A stretch of DNA of 64,000 nt from Melghirimyces profundicolus (lineage in GTDB: Bacteria; Bacillota; Bacilli; Thermoactinomycetales; DSM-45169), in NCBI RefSeq assembly GCF_003054245.1, contig NZ_QBKR01000006.1, positions 62,001 through 126,000 of the forward strand, read 5' to 3'. The notes below the pieces were generated by a model. That model was not told the origin of the DNA, did not search any database, and worked only from the letters and a program-made list of their open reading frames with translations. The position numbers and the translations under genes are program-made. Positions 51,239-60,587 of this stretch are shown piece by piece; position 1 is the stretch's first letter; each line of letters begins with the position of its first letter.

Positions 51239-53287
51239 TCACACTCCCGTTTCAATAATGAGGTTACCAAACGCATCCACAGTCAGCTTTTGTTCGGGAT
51301 AAAGGACACAAGTTGCTGTCTTTTCTTCAATGATGGCTGGACCTACCACTTCCATCTCCGGCTCCATCTGAATCCGATCATAAACGGGGACCTCCAGCCA
51401 GCCTTCTTCTTCATACAACACCTGTCTTTTTTCCTTTAAGGCTTCTTCCACGTCCACGTCTTTTCCGGTCCTTTCCAAAGGAGGAAGAGCCGGTTTCCGG
51501 ACCTTGCCAAAGGCTGTGAGGTGCATGTTGACGATTTCCGTTTCCGCTTCTTCCAAACGGAAGGTATAGTGTTGTTCATGGGCTTCGTGAAACCGACGGA
51601 TGATCTCCTGAAGATGGTCAGCAGTCAGACGCCCTTCGGGAATCGGAACCTTAACCGTATGCTCCTGCCCCAGATACCGCATATCGAGGAAACGTTCAAA
51701 ATGAACCCGATCCTCGGCAATCCCTTCGGTTTCAAATTGCTCGACCGCCTGCTGTTCCATTTGGTTCCAATCCTCGTTAAAAGAGGTCAAATCCAATTGA
51801 TTAAGGCGGTGAATGTAGGTCTGAATATAGTCGTGACGAAGATCCGACATCAACATCCCCCATGCGGCAAACACTGATGAAGCAACCGGGACAATCACTT
51901 TTTTCACACCCAGGGCTTTCGCCAGTGCCGTCGCATGGAGAGGACCGCCGCCACCAAAAGCAACCAGCGCGAATTTCCGGGGATCGTACCCTTTCCGCAC
52001 GGAGATCAGCTTCAACGCGTTCAGCATGTTGGAATTCGCGATTCGGAGAATACCCAAAGCCGCATCCTCTGCCGTCATCGAAAACGGACGTCCGATTTTT
52101 TCTTCCAAGATGGTTTTGACGGCTTCCATGTTAACGGGGTAATCAAAATTTTCCGGGGACAGGCGTCCCGTCACCAGGTTGGCATCCGTGGTTGTCGGCT
52201 CCGTCCCCCCTTGTCCATAAGCGATGGGACCCGGAACGGCACCGGCAGATTTCGGCCCCACCTTTAACGATCCGGCCTCATCCAGCCAGGCAATGGAACC
52301 GCCTCCATTTCCAATCTCCACAATATCGACAACGGGGGTTTTAATCGGATATCCGGCCGAGCGATCGGTCCGCTCAATGTGATAATCGGTGGTGATCCTT
52401 ACTTCCCCCTCGTCGATCAGGGAGCATTTGGCCGTCGTTCCCCCAACATCAAACGCGATCAGGTTTTTCTCCCCGATGAGTTCTCCCAAAATCGCCGTCC
52501 CGTACACCCCCGCAACCGGACCGGACTCCACCATGTGGATCGGAGTTTTTTTGGATTGCGTAAACGTGGTAGTCCCCCCGTTGGATTGCATGATGTAGGT
52601 CTGAGCGTCAGCTCCCGCTTCCTCCAACCCCTTTTCCAGCTGGTTAATATAACGGGCAGCCACCGGCTTTACATACGCATTCAGTACAGCCGTGTTGGTC
52701 CGTTCATACTCTCGCCATTCCTTTGTGATTTCATGGGAGGCGGTGACTGCGACCTCCGGCCAATACTCCCGGATAAAATGAACAGCCGATTGTTCATGAG
52801 AGGGGTTGGTGTAAGCATGAAGGAAACAAATCGCGACCCCTTCCACCCCCTGCTCCTTGAAATCATCCAGATGTCTCTTCAATTGATCCAAATCCAGGGG
52901 CGTCAGGACTTCCCCCTTATAGTTCAGGCGTTCATCCACTTCACGCCGAAGGTAACGCGGAACAAACGGAGCCGGCTTTTGATATCGCACGTTAAACAGG
53001 TCCGGACGATTCCCCCGGGCAATCTCCAGAACATCCCGAAAGCCCCGGGTCGTAATCAGACCGGTCTTAACCCCGGTCCGCTCGGTTAAAGCATTGATGA
53101 CCACGGTTGTTCCGTGAATAAATACGTCCATTTCTTCAACCGGACGTTCCAGACCGTTCAGAAGGTTTAAAACACCTTTTTCAAAATGGGGAGGGGTCGT
53201 ATCTCCTTTGGCAATGGTGGTACGCCCCTTTTCATCCACCAGCACAAGATCCGTAAAGGTTCCACCGATATCTGTTGCTACACGCAT
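51239..53287 (-). CDS. hyuA: Hydantoinase A/oxoprolinase-family ATPase subunit
   Basis: A 682-residue acetate/sugar-kinase-like ATPase subunit. The phosphate-1 loop is TDIGGTFTDLVLVDEKG, followed by IHGTTVVINALTERTG, the phosphate-2 motif FDVGGTTAKCSLID, GNGGGSIAWLD and the adenosine motif VAFGGGGPLHATALAKALG. It pairs with HyuB downstream. Both follow an XRE-cupin regulator gene. The substrate is not determined; no carbamoylase or D-hydantoinase gene is present here. Confidence 0.94.
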   Translation of the reverse strand: MRVATDIGGTFTDLVLVDEKGRTTIAKGDTTPPHFEKGVLNLLNGLERPVEEMDVFIHGTTVVINALTERTGVKTGLITTRGFRDVLEIARGNRPDLFNVRYQKPAPFVPRYLRREVDERLNYKGEVLTPLDLDQLKRHLDDFKEQGVEGVAICFLHAYTNPSHEQSAVHFIREYWPEVAVTASHEITKEWREYERTNTAVLNAYVKPVAARYINQLEKGLEEAGADAQTYIMQSNGGTTTFTQSKKTPIHMVESGPVAGVYGTAILGELIGEKNLIAFDVGGTTAKCSLIDEGEVRITTDYHIERTDRSAGYPIKTPVVDIVEIGNGGGSIAWLDEAGSLKVGPKSAGAVPGPIAYGQGGTEPTTTDANLVTGRLSPENFDYPVNMEAVKTILEEKIGRPFSMTAEDAALGILRIANSNMLNALKLISVRKGYDPRKFALVAFGGGGPLHATALAKALGVKKVIVPVASSVFAAWGMLMSDLRHDYIQTYIHRLNQLDLTSFNEDWNQMEQQAVEQFETEGIAEDRVHFERFLDMRYLGQEHTVKVPIPEGRLTADHLQEIIRRFHEAHEQHYTFRLEEAETEIVNMHLTAFGKVRKPALPPLERTGKDVDVEEALKEKRQVLYEEEGWLEVPVYDRIQMEPEMEVVGPAIIEEKTATCVLYPEQKLTVDAFGNLIIETGV

Positions 53288-53311
53288 TTCGATCTCCTCC
53301 CTTGATCAAAC

Positions 53312-53863
53312 TTAAAAAATCACGGGTGTAAGAACACACAGGATTTGTGCACGCTGGTTCAATGGATTCATCCAGTAATGCTGCAGGCGGGATGGATAAT
53401 GGATGGCTTCCCCCTTTTTCAGGAGATACTCCTCCCCCTCCACATAGACCTTCACTTCTCCCTCCAATACAAAAAAGAACTCTTCTCCGGGGTGGCTGAA
53501 AACTGTTTCCTGAACCTGCAACGGGTCTAAAGTAACCAACATCGGCTCCAACCGCCGTTCCGCAAACTCACCGGATAAGCGGACGTATTCCGCGATGGAT
53601 CCCTCAATTCGAAACGGTTGGTAATCCTCTTTTTTCACGGTATAACGTTGGTTTCCGCTGTCCTGAAAAAAGTGGCTGATATGAACCCCTAAGCCGTCGG
53701 AAATCTTTTTCAGCGAAGTAATCGCCAGCGAGGAACTGCCCCGTTCGACTTGGGAGAGAAAACTGACGGATAAACCGGTACGTTCACTCAGATGTTTCAA
53801 GGTAATTTGTTTTTGTAGTCTGATCCGTTTGATTTCGCTGTAAATTCTGTCCATCAACATCCC
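53312..53863 (-). CDS. XRE-family regulator with C-terminal cupin domain
   Basis: A 183-residue regulator. The helix-turn-helix is KHLSERTGLSVSFLSQVERG, followed by SSLAITSLKKISDGLGV. The cupin domain spans the C-terminal half (HPGEEFFFVLEGEVKVYVEG, then GEAIHYPSRLQHYWMN). Such proteins sense small metabolites. I use the ATG giving MLMDRIYSEI; the ribosome binding site AGGTGA is eight to eleven bases away, and a second ATG two codons on is possible. It lies 24 bases before hyuA and probably controls it. Confidence 0.88.
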   Translation of the reverse strand, partial: GMLMDRIYSEIKRIRLQKQITLKHLSERTGLSVSFLSQVERGSSSLAITSLKKISDGLGVHISHFFQDSGNQRYTVKKEDYQPFRIEGSIAEYVRLSGEFAERRLEPMLVTLDPLQVQETVFSHPGEEFFFVLEGEVKVYVEGEEYLLKKGEAIHYPSRLQHYWMNPLNQRAQILCVLTPVIF

Positions 53864-54079
53864 ATGTATCACCTGCTAATAAGAGATCAGATATATTTGT
53901 TAATTTCGATATAGGTGTACAAAATTCCTCCTTCACTGTAATAAGTAAAAAAAAAACGCACCTCTGACCATGTGGCAAAAGGTACGGTTTTCCAATTATT
54001 AGACACACCCTAATACTGCTTTGAGTCTTGAAGGATGAATCCTCGGATTTGTCGAAAGATGTCTCCGAGGTGGTAGATC

Positions 54080-54348
54080 ATGGATTCCAAACGCATTCCA
54101 AAAGCGATTCGTCAACCCGTCCCGGAACTGATGGAATTCCTGAAGCCCTATCGTGAAGTTTTTAGCCGGGAGGAACCCCGACAAACCCTTGAACGTTATA
54201 TCACCGGTCTTCTGAGTGATCTTCCGCGTAAAAACGGTCAGACGATCGGCGAATATTTGGAAGGAATCAGCTACCATCGGATCTATCAATTTTTGGTTAC
54301 CAACCGTTGGGATGAGCAGAGGCTGGAAAGCATCCGAATCCGGCAACT
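54080..54348 (+). pseudogene. IS701-like transposase, N-terminal fragment
   Basis: Starts at ATG behind GAGGTGG. The product reads FSREEPRQTLERYITGLLSD and GEYLEGISYHRIYQFLVTNR, the N-terminal helical part of IS701-type DDE transposases. Similarity ends near 54348, where sequence from a different transposase on the other strand begins. Only about 90 of roughly 400 residues remain. Confidence 0.6.
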
Positions 54349-54579
54349 TACTCATAGCCCAGTTCATACCGGAACTTCAAGTACATCAAGCGAAGGTAGG
54401 TCTCAACGGGAACCGTTGGACGACCCTTTTGAGTATGGAAACACTCGAGAAAAGGTTGTAAAAAACGCTCATCGTCCAGTAGATTGATCCACTTGCTCCA
54501 ACTCCGGAGGCAAGGAACGAAGCGGCTCAGGTAAGATCGAATCCCAGAGGGTTCCTTGGGTTTGATGAAGTTTTAACAT
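54349..54579 (-). pseudogene. Second transposase fragment (ISNCY/IS1182-like), frameshifted
   Basis: From ATG 54579 on the minus strand: MLKLHQTQGTLWDSILPEPL, then after one extra T near 54485 the frame changes to LLDDERFLQPFLECFHTQKG and GRPTVPVETYLRLMYLKFRY. The last is a strong transposase N-terminal motif. It is cut at GYE where the IS701 fragment begins, so one IS inserted into or recombined with another. Confidence 0.6.
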
Positions 54580-55575
54580 TTTCCGCTCACCCCAAAAAAG
54601 GATTTTGAGGGGCGGATGGTGAAAACATCAACCAAGGAATTCAACGCCCCTCGTTGTGTGAATCGTTGGTTTGGTCACTTACGATTTCCACAAGAGCGGT
54701 TGAATTCCTTTTCTATTGGCTACGTTTTTCAGGGGGAACTAACTAAGAACTGCAGATCCACCACTTGCAATGCTTCAATCGTGAACAGTAAAACAATTAA
54801 AATTTGGGTGATTCGTTTAACAATCTGAGAAAGTGTTACCGATTCCGCCGTTTGTAGTGCGGTTAACCCCAAATAGTTAAATACTGAATTAAAACCCAAC
54901 CGTTCAACACGGCAAACGATGGCGAACTGGATGAGCTACGGTGCAGAGCGTTGGTTGATGCCGATGGCAGTGAACGGTCGATAAATCCATTTGTAGTCGG
55001 GAGAAAAAACTAACTGTTTGCGAATACACCACGGGGAGCTTCTGCCAGGCTAGGTGGGGCCTATTTGACGTTTATCAACCAGTGACATGCGTATTGGTAG
55101 TTCTTGCGATTATATCCAAGCGATGATAGAACTGGATCATTTATTCTAGCCACGGTTCATAACATACTGTTACTAACGTCTCTTAATGTCCGGAAATAGA
55201 CGGTGTATGTTGTCCGGAAATTGCCAGCTAAGTTGACCAAATCGGGAAGTACAGCCCCGCCATACTTCCCGCTCATTCTAAACCGCAGAAATCATTCGGT
55301 ATCCTGCAAGCATTCTCCAACCACCCTAAGAGATTTTCGCTTCCACGTCTCAATGGGTCCAAGCCCTTTCATTCCTCCTTCGTTACACCTATCTAAGGGG
55401 TGAAGGTCTGTCTTTCTAACGGAACAGGTTGCATCTTCAGATTTATGGAATTTAAGATAGTCATATGGTGATCATTCCGGAAAAGGGGGCAAGAGGAACC
55501 GAACGAAGCTAAGAACGATCACTCTCAACAAAGTCGCTCCGCGATGAAACACTTTCGGTACGCATTATTTGTACC
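54580..55575. other. Mobile-element debris, including an IS66-like fragment
   Basis: No intact gene. GGAATTCAACGCCC near 54641 and GCGGTTGAATTCC near 54697 are inverted relative to each other and may be IS ends. A short plus-strand frame near 54710 (FLFYWLRFSGGTN-stop) looks like a DDE transposase C-terminus. At 54904-54960 RQTMANWMSYGAERWLMPM matches the IS66 transposase pattern. From 55000 to 55575 I see nothing recognisable. Confidence 0.4.
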
Positions 55576-56583
55576 CTATCCCGCGTAAATGTCGAGTTTT
55601 TTGAGAAATGCACTCCTTCTCCGTTCATGTGCGAGAACTTTTGGGAAATCGCGCTCAATTTGCAATTTATCCTTAGGGCTCTTTTCATCGTAATGCTCAA
55701 CGAGTTTGCACATTCCTCTCGGAAAGCGAAGCAATATTTTTAGCAGCCTATAATCTGATCGGTTTAATTTGTAAACCTTCTGGTAACCATCCAAGATTGA
55801 TTGGGCGATATCAAAATTCCAGTTATGGTCTTTGCAGGAATTGAAGATAAGCCTGTAAAGATCGTATATACGCAAATCCAGCCGCATCGTTTCAAAGTCG
55901 ATCAAATACATGCCTTTTCTAGTGCGAATAATATTGGTCGGACCGCAGTCCCCATGACATAAGGTGGCCTTCGTTTTCCGGCAAATCGACTTATAATTGC
56001 TGTTTCTTAATGTACGGATAGAAGCTCTAGCCATTTGTAAAATTTCGCTGCCGTGTTTCTGCAGCAAGTGGTCGAGCGGACTGTGAAATCCGTTTCTTTT
56101 CGCTTTGTGAATGACTTTTCGCAGCGTATTTTGTTCTTCCCGAAGATAGGAAGGCCATTTCCCCATCATGTTTTGCCTACCTGATTTTGTAATCTTTATT
56201 TTTTTGCCGGCTTGATGAAATTTGGCCAGTAGGGTTCCGCAAGCTCTCATTTGCATGTTTGAATTAGGTGAAGGCCAAGCCCCTCTCAGCCAAGGAATAA
56301 GAACGAAGGGGGGGCTTTCGCGCTGCCATTTGACAAAAAGGCGTTTTCCCGATCTTTCGCGTGGATTCCGCCACCCGATCCGGATAGAACTTTTTCGCTG
56401 CATTTGCTGTAACGTTTTGTCGATCCAACGCAGCTGGACAGGGGGATAGGCCATTCGTTTTAAACAGTACTCGTGTCCTTTGGAAGTAACTATGCGATAG
56501 ACCCCATTTTGAACGATCTCCATTCGTTTTACTTGAATTCCAAATTTACTGGAAAGCTGTCTGACTTCCTGATTAGGGATCAT
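55576..56583 (-). CDS. cotS: CotS-family spore coat protein (kinase-like fold)
   Basis: A 335-residue protein of the aminoglycoside-phosphotransferase-like CotS/YsxE family. The catalytic loop is LCHGDCGPTNII near residue 217 and the metal-binding Asp is in LIDFETMRLD. It is very basic, as coat-associated kinases are. ATG 56583 follows AAAGGAGG at a longish spacing. It lies 30 bases after a GT4 glycosyltransferase gene, the cotSA-cotS order known from Bacillus. Expression in the mother cell during sporulation is expected from the family; I did not find a sigma-K promoter. Confidence 0.83.
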   Translation of the reverse strand: MIPNQEVRQLSSKFGIQVKRMEIVQNGVYRIVTSKGHEYCLKRMAYPPVQLRWIDKTLQQMQRKSSIRIGWRNPRERSGKRLFVKWQRESPPFVLIPWLRGAWPSPNSNMQMRACGTLLAKFHQAGKKIKITKSGRQNMMGKWPSYLREEQNTLRKVIHKAKRNGFHSPLDHLLQKHGSEILQMARASIRTLRNSNYKSICRKTKATLCHGDCGPTNIIRTRKGMYLIDFETMRLDLRIYDLYRLIFNSCKDHNWNFDIAQSILDGYQKVYKLNRSDYRLLKILLRFPRGMCKLVEHYDEKSPKDKLQIERDFPKVLAHERRRSAFLKKLDIYAG

Positions 56584-56612
56584 AAGAGTGTTCTTGCCTC
56601 CTTTAAGCACTC

Positions 56613-57734
56613 CTAGATTTGTTGAAATTGTTTTTTATATCGTTCGGCAGCATGGGGCCATTGAAATCGGGAAGCTAACTTTCGACCAGTAGCGACCCGT
56701 TGGTCGGTGACCTTTTTGTGGTTCCACATATTTTTGATGGACTTGGCAATTACGGAGCCGTTTACTTTCGGAATCGTTTGAGCTACCTTGCTGTTTACAA
56801 ATTCGGCAAGCCCTCCGGCTCGAGTCGAAACCAACGGAATCCCATTGGCTAGCGCTTCAAGCGCAACTAAACCGAAAGACTCTTGGAGACTGGGCATGAT
56901 TACTGCACCGTGGGAAGCATACATTTTTTGCACCTGCGCCTGATTGCAATACCCAATCCAGCGAATTTCAGGCGATATTCCAAGCTTTTTACTTTGTGCT
57001 TTCAAGTGTCTTGTATATCCTTTCGGACCGGTTCCAACCAGGTCCAGCTTGACTTTTTTGCCTTCGCGTTTCAACAACGAGATAGCTTTTAGAAGCTGCT
57101 CTATTCCTTTCAACGGGACAATCCGCCCAACGAATAGAAGATGGTGGCGGGGACCTCGGGCCTTGGACTTTCGTAAGACAATACCGTGCTTGATGACAAC
57201 TGTTTTGTTAGAGCAAAAAGGGTACAGCTTCTTCAGCTTAGTAAACTGTGAGCGGCTTGGAACAACGATTTTATTCGCCGTTTTGAGCAGCTGTTCCTGA
57301 TACATGAGCATCTTCCGTTTTTTATTAGTTATAGGCCCTGTTTCCATTTCTACTAGAGAATGACATGTATAAATAACCGGAATACGATGTCTCGCTTGAA
57401 AGTATTTCGCCAAATTCATAAATTGCAAGCTGTGAATGTGGATGCCATCCGGTTTGCGGTATCCTTGTTTATTTAGCCATCGTTCTACAGCGGCAGGTAT
57501 ATATTGCCTGGATTTCGATGAATAGTAGGCGGCTCTCGAGGGGAATCGTACGATTTGCAGTCTCTTTTTTTTCGTAAGCGTGATTAGGGAATGCTTGCTC
57601 TGGCTCAGCACAGTGGTATGCACACCGCCGCGTGCATATGCTTTGGTCAAATTCGTCGCCACTGTTCCTAATCCCCCGGTAATATGTGGCTCATACTCGC
57701 TAGTGAGTATCCAAAGCCGTCTTGGTTTGCTCAG
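56613..57734 (-). CDS. cotSA: GT4 glycosyltransferase, CotSA-like, apparently with a CTG start
   Basis: A GT-B glycosyltransferase. The C-terminal domain has LLFVGRIVPLKGIEQLL and the ESFGLVALEALANG donor-binding motif. The usual family N-terminus (RLWILTSEYEPHITGGLGTV) is present in frame but lies upstream of every standard start codon. The first standard start is a GTG at 57662, which would delete the glycine-rich acceptor loop. A CTG at 57734 has GGAGGG seven bases before it and would give a 373-residue protein. Either a non-canonical start is used or the original ATG has mutated. It is followed by cotS. Confidence 0.78.
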   Translation of the reverse strand: MSKPRRLWILTSEYEPHITGGLGTVATNLTKAYARGGVHTTVLSQSKHSLITLTKKKRLQIVRFPSRAAYYSSKSRQYIPAAVERWLNKQGYRKPDGIHIHSLQFMNLAKYFQARHRIPVIYTCHSLVEMETGPITNKKRKMLMYQEQLLKTANKIVVPSRSQFTKLKKLYPFCSNKTVVIKHGIVLRKSKARGPRHHLLFVGRIVPLKGIEQLLKAISLLKREGKKVKLDLVGTGPKGYTRHLKAQSKKLGISPEIRWIGYCNQAQVQKMYASHGAVIMPSLQESFGLVALEALANGIPLVSTRAGGLAEFVNSKVAQTIPKVNGSVIAKSIKNMWNHKKVTDQRVATGRKLASRFQWPHAAERYKKQFQQI

Positions 57735-58076
57735 GATTATTCCCTCCAGACCAGTTTCTTTTATTCGGCCATTCGACTTCAGTGGGAGTGCTGAACGTAT
57801 AACGCTACTCCGGTAATCCCATTCCTTCGCCGACTATGATCTTTTCGGCTGAAGGCATCTATTACCTATCCCACTACCCTCATTTATCTTCCTCCTCCGA
57901 AAATTTCTTCAAAACATGATATGCGAATCATCTCCCGTGAGTATAAGCAAAAGCGGAAGCATTTTAATAAACTTATTCATGCCCGATTCACAACAGGACC
58001 ATATCCCGATCGAAACCTAAAAGGAAGCGTTTGAAATTCGCTTCAGAATAGGTTCGCTTCGAATCTTCCAATCACA
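57735..58076. other. Intergenic region upstream of the coat-protein genes
   Basis: No gene recognised. Several short frames on the minus strand have no ribosome binding site. The region probably contains the cotSA promoter, which I could not pick out. Confidence 0.3.
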
Positions 58077-58251
58077 ATGAATTACACACGAATATCGGGG
58101 GACCACTACATTTGACGATGGTCATGTTCACCATTTTTCTGGCGTTACTGGATCACCCAAAGAGCCGGGTGGGGACGCCATTGAACAAGCTGCCATTTCG
58201 CAAATCATTGCCGAGTTAGAGGACGTGTATTCCCAGTACATGTCGATCTAG
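58077..58251 (+). pseudogene. YmaF-like remnant
   Basis: Without a start codon, a frame reads HEYRGTTTFDDGHVHHFSGV and TGSPKEPGGD, the His-rich repeat style of YmaF-family proteins, and continues as a short helix to a TAG. The N-terminus is missing. It may be joined to an unrelated tail. Confidence 0.4.
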
Positions 58252-58304
58252 TTCTTCGCCGCGACCTCGATTACATTCGTTGCTGCCGATTTTGCGAAAC
58301 ACTC

Positions 58305-58526
58305 ATGGCTGAGAGCATCCAGGCATTGGGCACCGGCTCGTGCGTCCTGGTGACGGATTACGGGCAGGCGCATAATCTACCCCCGGTGCAGGCGTTGGGA
58401 GAGTTCATACAGCAGATGATAGACAACGGTATCCAGAAGAATGAAATCGAACGAATGGTCTCGATTAATCCGAGAGATGCTCGACATCTCTTGATGAAAC
58501 GGAAGGTAGTACTAAAAGGATGGTGA
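58305..58526 (+). pseudogene. C-terminal fragment of a DUF6282/amidohydrolase-like protein
   Basis: The frame reads AESIQALGTGSCVLVTDYGQ, then ALGEFIQQMIDNGIQKNEIE and a NPRDAR-type ending, resembling the C-terminal end of PHP/amidohydrolase-like proteins. There is no ribosome binding site and the N-terminal two thirds are absent. The TGA stop lies inside repeat copy H, so the repeat defines the present 3' end. Confidence 0.45.
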
Positions 58527-58729
58527 AAAAGTGAGCGGCAGCATTTCCCCGAAGCCGCTCCGGATGCACTCACAGAGCACAAGTCTCGCCTTGGGGTCGC
58601 TTACTCCCCGGTCTCGCTATGCACTCACAGAGCACAAGTCTCGCCTGGGGGTCGCTTACTCCCCGGTCTCGCTATGCTGTCCTGCAGGGATGGTTGCACG
58701 GTCCGCTCCGAATCTTCCTGCGGCGGGGC
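58521..58729 (+). repeat. Foldback repeat, copy H, with an internal 55-bp tandem duplication
   Basis: Begins GGTGAAAAAGTGAGCGGC and carries the GCACTCACAGAGCACAAGTC block twice. Units 58564-58618 and 58619-58673 differ at few positions. The right arm is missing after CCTGCGGCGGGG. It lies against a truncated gene. Confidence 0.8.
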
Positions 58730-58739
58730 TGATGGCCGT

Positions 58740-59000
58740 CTGACGATGATAGATGGTGCTTTTGCTCAGTCCTCGGGACTTTGGCTCCATCATAATTTCG
58801 GTGATTTCTTCCTGCCTTAGATGGAGACCGCAAAAAACTTCCCGAAGTGACGGAAGGCGTGTCGATAGGATCCAGGGTATTGCGGTGTTTTCCATGTTCG
58901 GTAAAGCGTTCAATTGGGTCCAATGGGTGATTTTCCTCCTGTTTCTTTCTGATGTAGACTATTATTAAAACAGTAAATGAGAAAAGTATGAAAGCAGCGG
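58740..59000 (-). other. Possible small gene in two frames
   Basis: On the minus strand a TTG behind AGGAGGAAAA opens DPIERFTEHGKHRN. After a frame change near 58870 the sequence LPSLREVFCGLHLRQEEITE and GLSKSTIYHRQTAI looks protein-like. It ends near repeat copy H. I do not recognise a family; it may be another broken gene. Confidence 0.3.
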
Positions 59001-59058
59001 GGAACGCAAAGAGTCCTGTTTTTTGTCCTTCAACAAGACCGTCCTGAGGGGTGAGACC

Positions 59059-59223
59059 GTGAAGGAAGAGAAACGCCGGATAAAGACTGTCTTGGAATCG
59101 TTTCATCATGTAGGAATCTACTTTACCGAAAAGGAAAAGACCCTGTTGGAAGCTTATTTGAAAGGCGAAATTTCGGAAGATGAATTTGACCGTCAAGTAG
59201 AACGACACGAATGCGAGTTTTAG
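59059..59223 (+). CDS. 54-residue acidic protein, VbhA-antitoxin-like helix pattern
   Basis: GTG start behind GAGGGGTGAG. The product is highly charged and helical; the centre FTEKEKTLLEAYLKGEISED resembles short antitoxin-like domains (VbhA type). No toxin gene with a Fic motif is adjacent, so this remains a family hint only. It may simply be a small regulator preceding the hydrolase gene. Confidence 0.6.
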   Translation: MKEEKRRIKTVLESFHHVGIYFTEKEKTLLEAYLKGEISEDEFDRQVERHECEF

Positions 59224-59295
59224 AGTAGATCAACTGAACCACCGAGAGGTCACGTTGGCCTTACATATTTTTCATGAGTGAAGGTGGAGAAGAAC

Positions 59296-60135
59296 ATGGA
59301 GGTATACACTGAGTACAGAAAGGCGAAAGGTTTCGATATCTTTGTAAAAAGGCTGGGTTCAGGAGAACCCATTGTTTTTCTGCATGGGGGACCAGGTGAC
59401 GAACATCGCTATTTTTTGCCTCATGTAACCCCATTGGCCAATGATTTTACTCTTATCTTCTATGATCAGCGGGGTTGCGGTCAATCAGCAGCACCCCATT
59501 CCACTGCATTCAATATGAAGGATGAGATGGAAGCGCTGGAGGAACTTCGCGAATCCCTCGGCATGCAAAAGATGAACCTTTTGGGTCAATCCTGGGGAAC
59601 CATACTGGGTTTATTTTATGCTGTTCATTACCCGGAGCATGTCAGTCGACTCATGCTGGTTTCTTACATCGGCCTCAAAGGTGCAGATTTAAAACGTTTC
59701 GGAGAATTGCTTGCCGATCGGATGACAGAGAAAGAGAACGAAGAATTGAATAATCTGGAAAATAACACCTATCACTTGACACCCGAAGAGCGACAAAAGA
59801 AATTGACCGATCTGGTCTTTCCCTATTACCTATATAACCGGGAGAATTTGAAACGGATCACTCCCACCCGGATTAACCACAAGGTGAATAAGCAAATATG
59901 CGATGATATCCTGGCAAACTATGATGTGGAGGATCTCTTGTACAAGTTGGATTCAATTCCCGTCATGATCATTCAGGGGGCTAAGGATCTGATTACTCCC
60001 GATATTTGCCAGGAAACGTTAAAAAAAGTACCTCACGCCAAAATGGAAATATTCCATCAATCAGGACATTGGCCATTTTTAGAGGAACCGGAGAAGTTCA
60101 TTTCCGTCACGAAGCCGTTTTTTAATCATACCTAA
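59296..60135 (+). CDS. Alpha/beta hydrolase, proline iminopeptidase-like
   Basis: A 279-residue cytosolic hydrolase. HGGPGDEHRYF forms the oxyanion region and YDQRGCGQS the following strand-turn. The nucleophile is Ser in GQSWGT, Asp in GAKDLITPD and His in QSGHWPFLEEP. The HGGPG and GQSWG pair is typical of prolyl aminopeptidases, which free N-terminal proline. I prefer the ATG at 59296, six bases after GGAG, over the GTG six codons earlier. Confidence 0.9.
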   Translation: MEVYTEYRKAKGFDIFVKRLGSGEPIVFLHGGPGDEHRYFLPHVTPLANDFTLIFYDQRGCGQSAAPHSTAFNMKDEMEALEELRESLGMQKMNLLGQSWGTILGLFYAVHYPEHVSRLMLVSYIGLKGADLKRFGELLADRMTEKENEELNNLENNTYHLTPEERQKKLTDLVFPYYLYNRENLKRITPTRINHKVNKQICDDILANYDVEDLLYKLDSIPVMIIQGAKDLITPDICQETLKKVPHAKMEIFHQSGHWPFLEEPEKFISVTKPFFNHT

Positions 60136-60241
60136 CTCCCCGGGTTCATTATTTTGTTACAGGAATGCTTAGTGTCCACTGTTTATTAATTGCTGGCGGG
60201 ACCCCAATAGAGTAAACCAAGATCAGAGAAGGAGGATGGAG

Positions 60242-60481
60242 ATGGCTGATTTGAGAGAGCGACTGCAACGCCCGGTCTTGTTTTCATGGAATGCGCAAGG
60301 AATCACCCGAATTGCCGACCTTGCCTACGCGGAACGGGAAGAAGGGCCTTTGTTAATGGATTAGGGCGATTGCATCAATCCGAAGGACGTGATCCCGGTT
60401 CATCGTATAGTTTTACGACGGTACAGGGAGCCGGTTAATTTGTGTCTAAGTTGTGTCTGGCGGATCTTTATTTGAACCCGT
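60242..60481 (+). pseudogene. Small gene interrupted by TAG, unidentified
   Basis: ATG 60242 has a strong AAGGAGG six bases upstream. It encodes 40 residues (ADLRERLQRPVLFSWNAQGI, then GPLLMD) up to TAG at 60362-60364. The same frame continues with GDCINPKDVIPVHRIVLRRY before another stop. The segment IPVHRI recalls small RNA-repair-associated or DUF504-type domains, but this is too short to call. It may be a nonsense-mutated gene. Confidence 0.4.
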
Positions 60482-60536
60482 ATATCTGTAACCATTCTCC
60501 CGCTGTTCCCGCGGGAAAAATCCCTTCGTTATCAAA

Positions 60537-60572
60537 AATGAAGCGTTCCACGGAGGAACGCTTCATTTTATT
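60537..60572. terminator. Bidirectional terminator
   Basis: AATGAAGCGTTCC and its complement form a 13-bp stem with a four-base loop, with T-rich sequence on both sides. It ends the carboxymuconolactone-decarboxylase-like gene on the minus strand. Confidence 0.8.
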
Positions 60573-60587
60573 GCCGGGAATCGTTTG

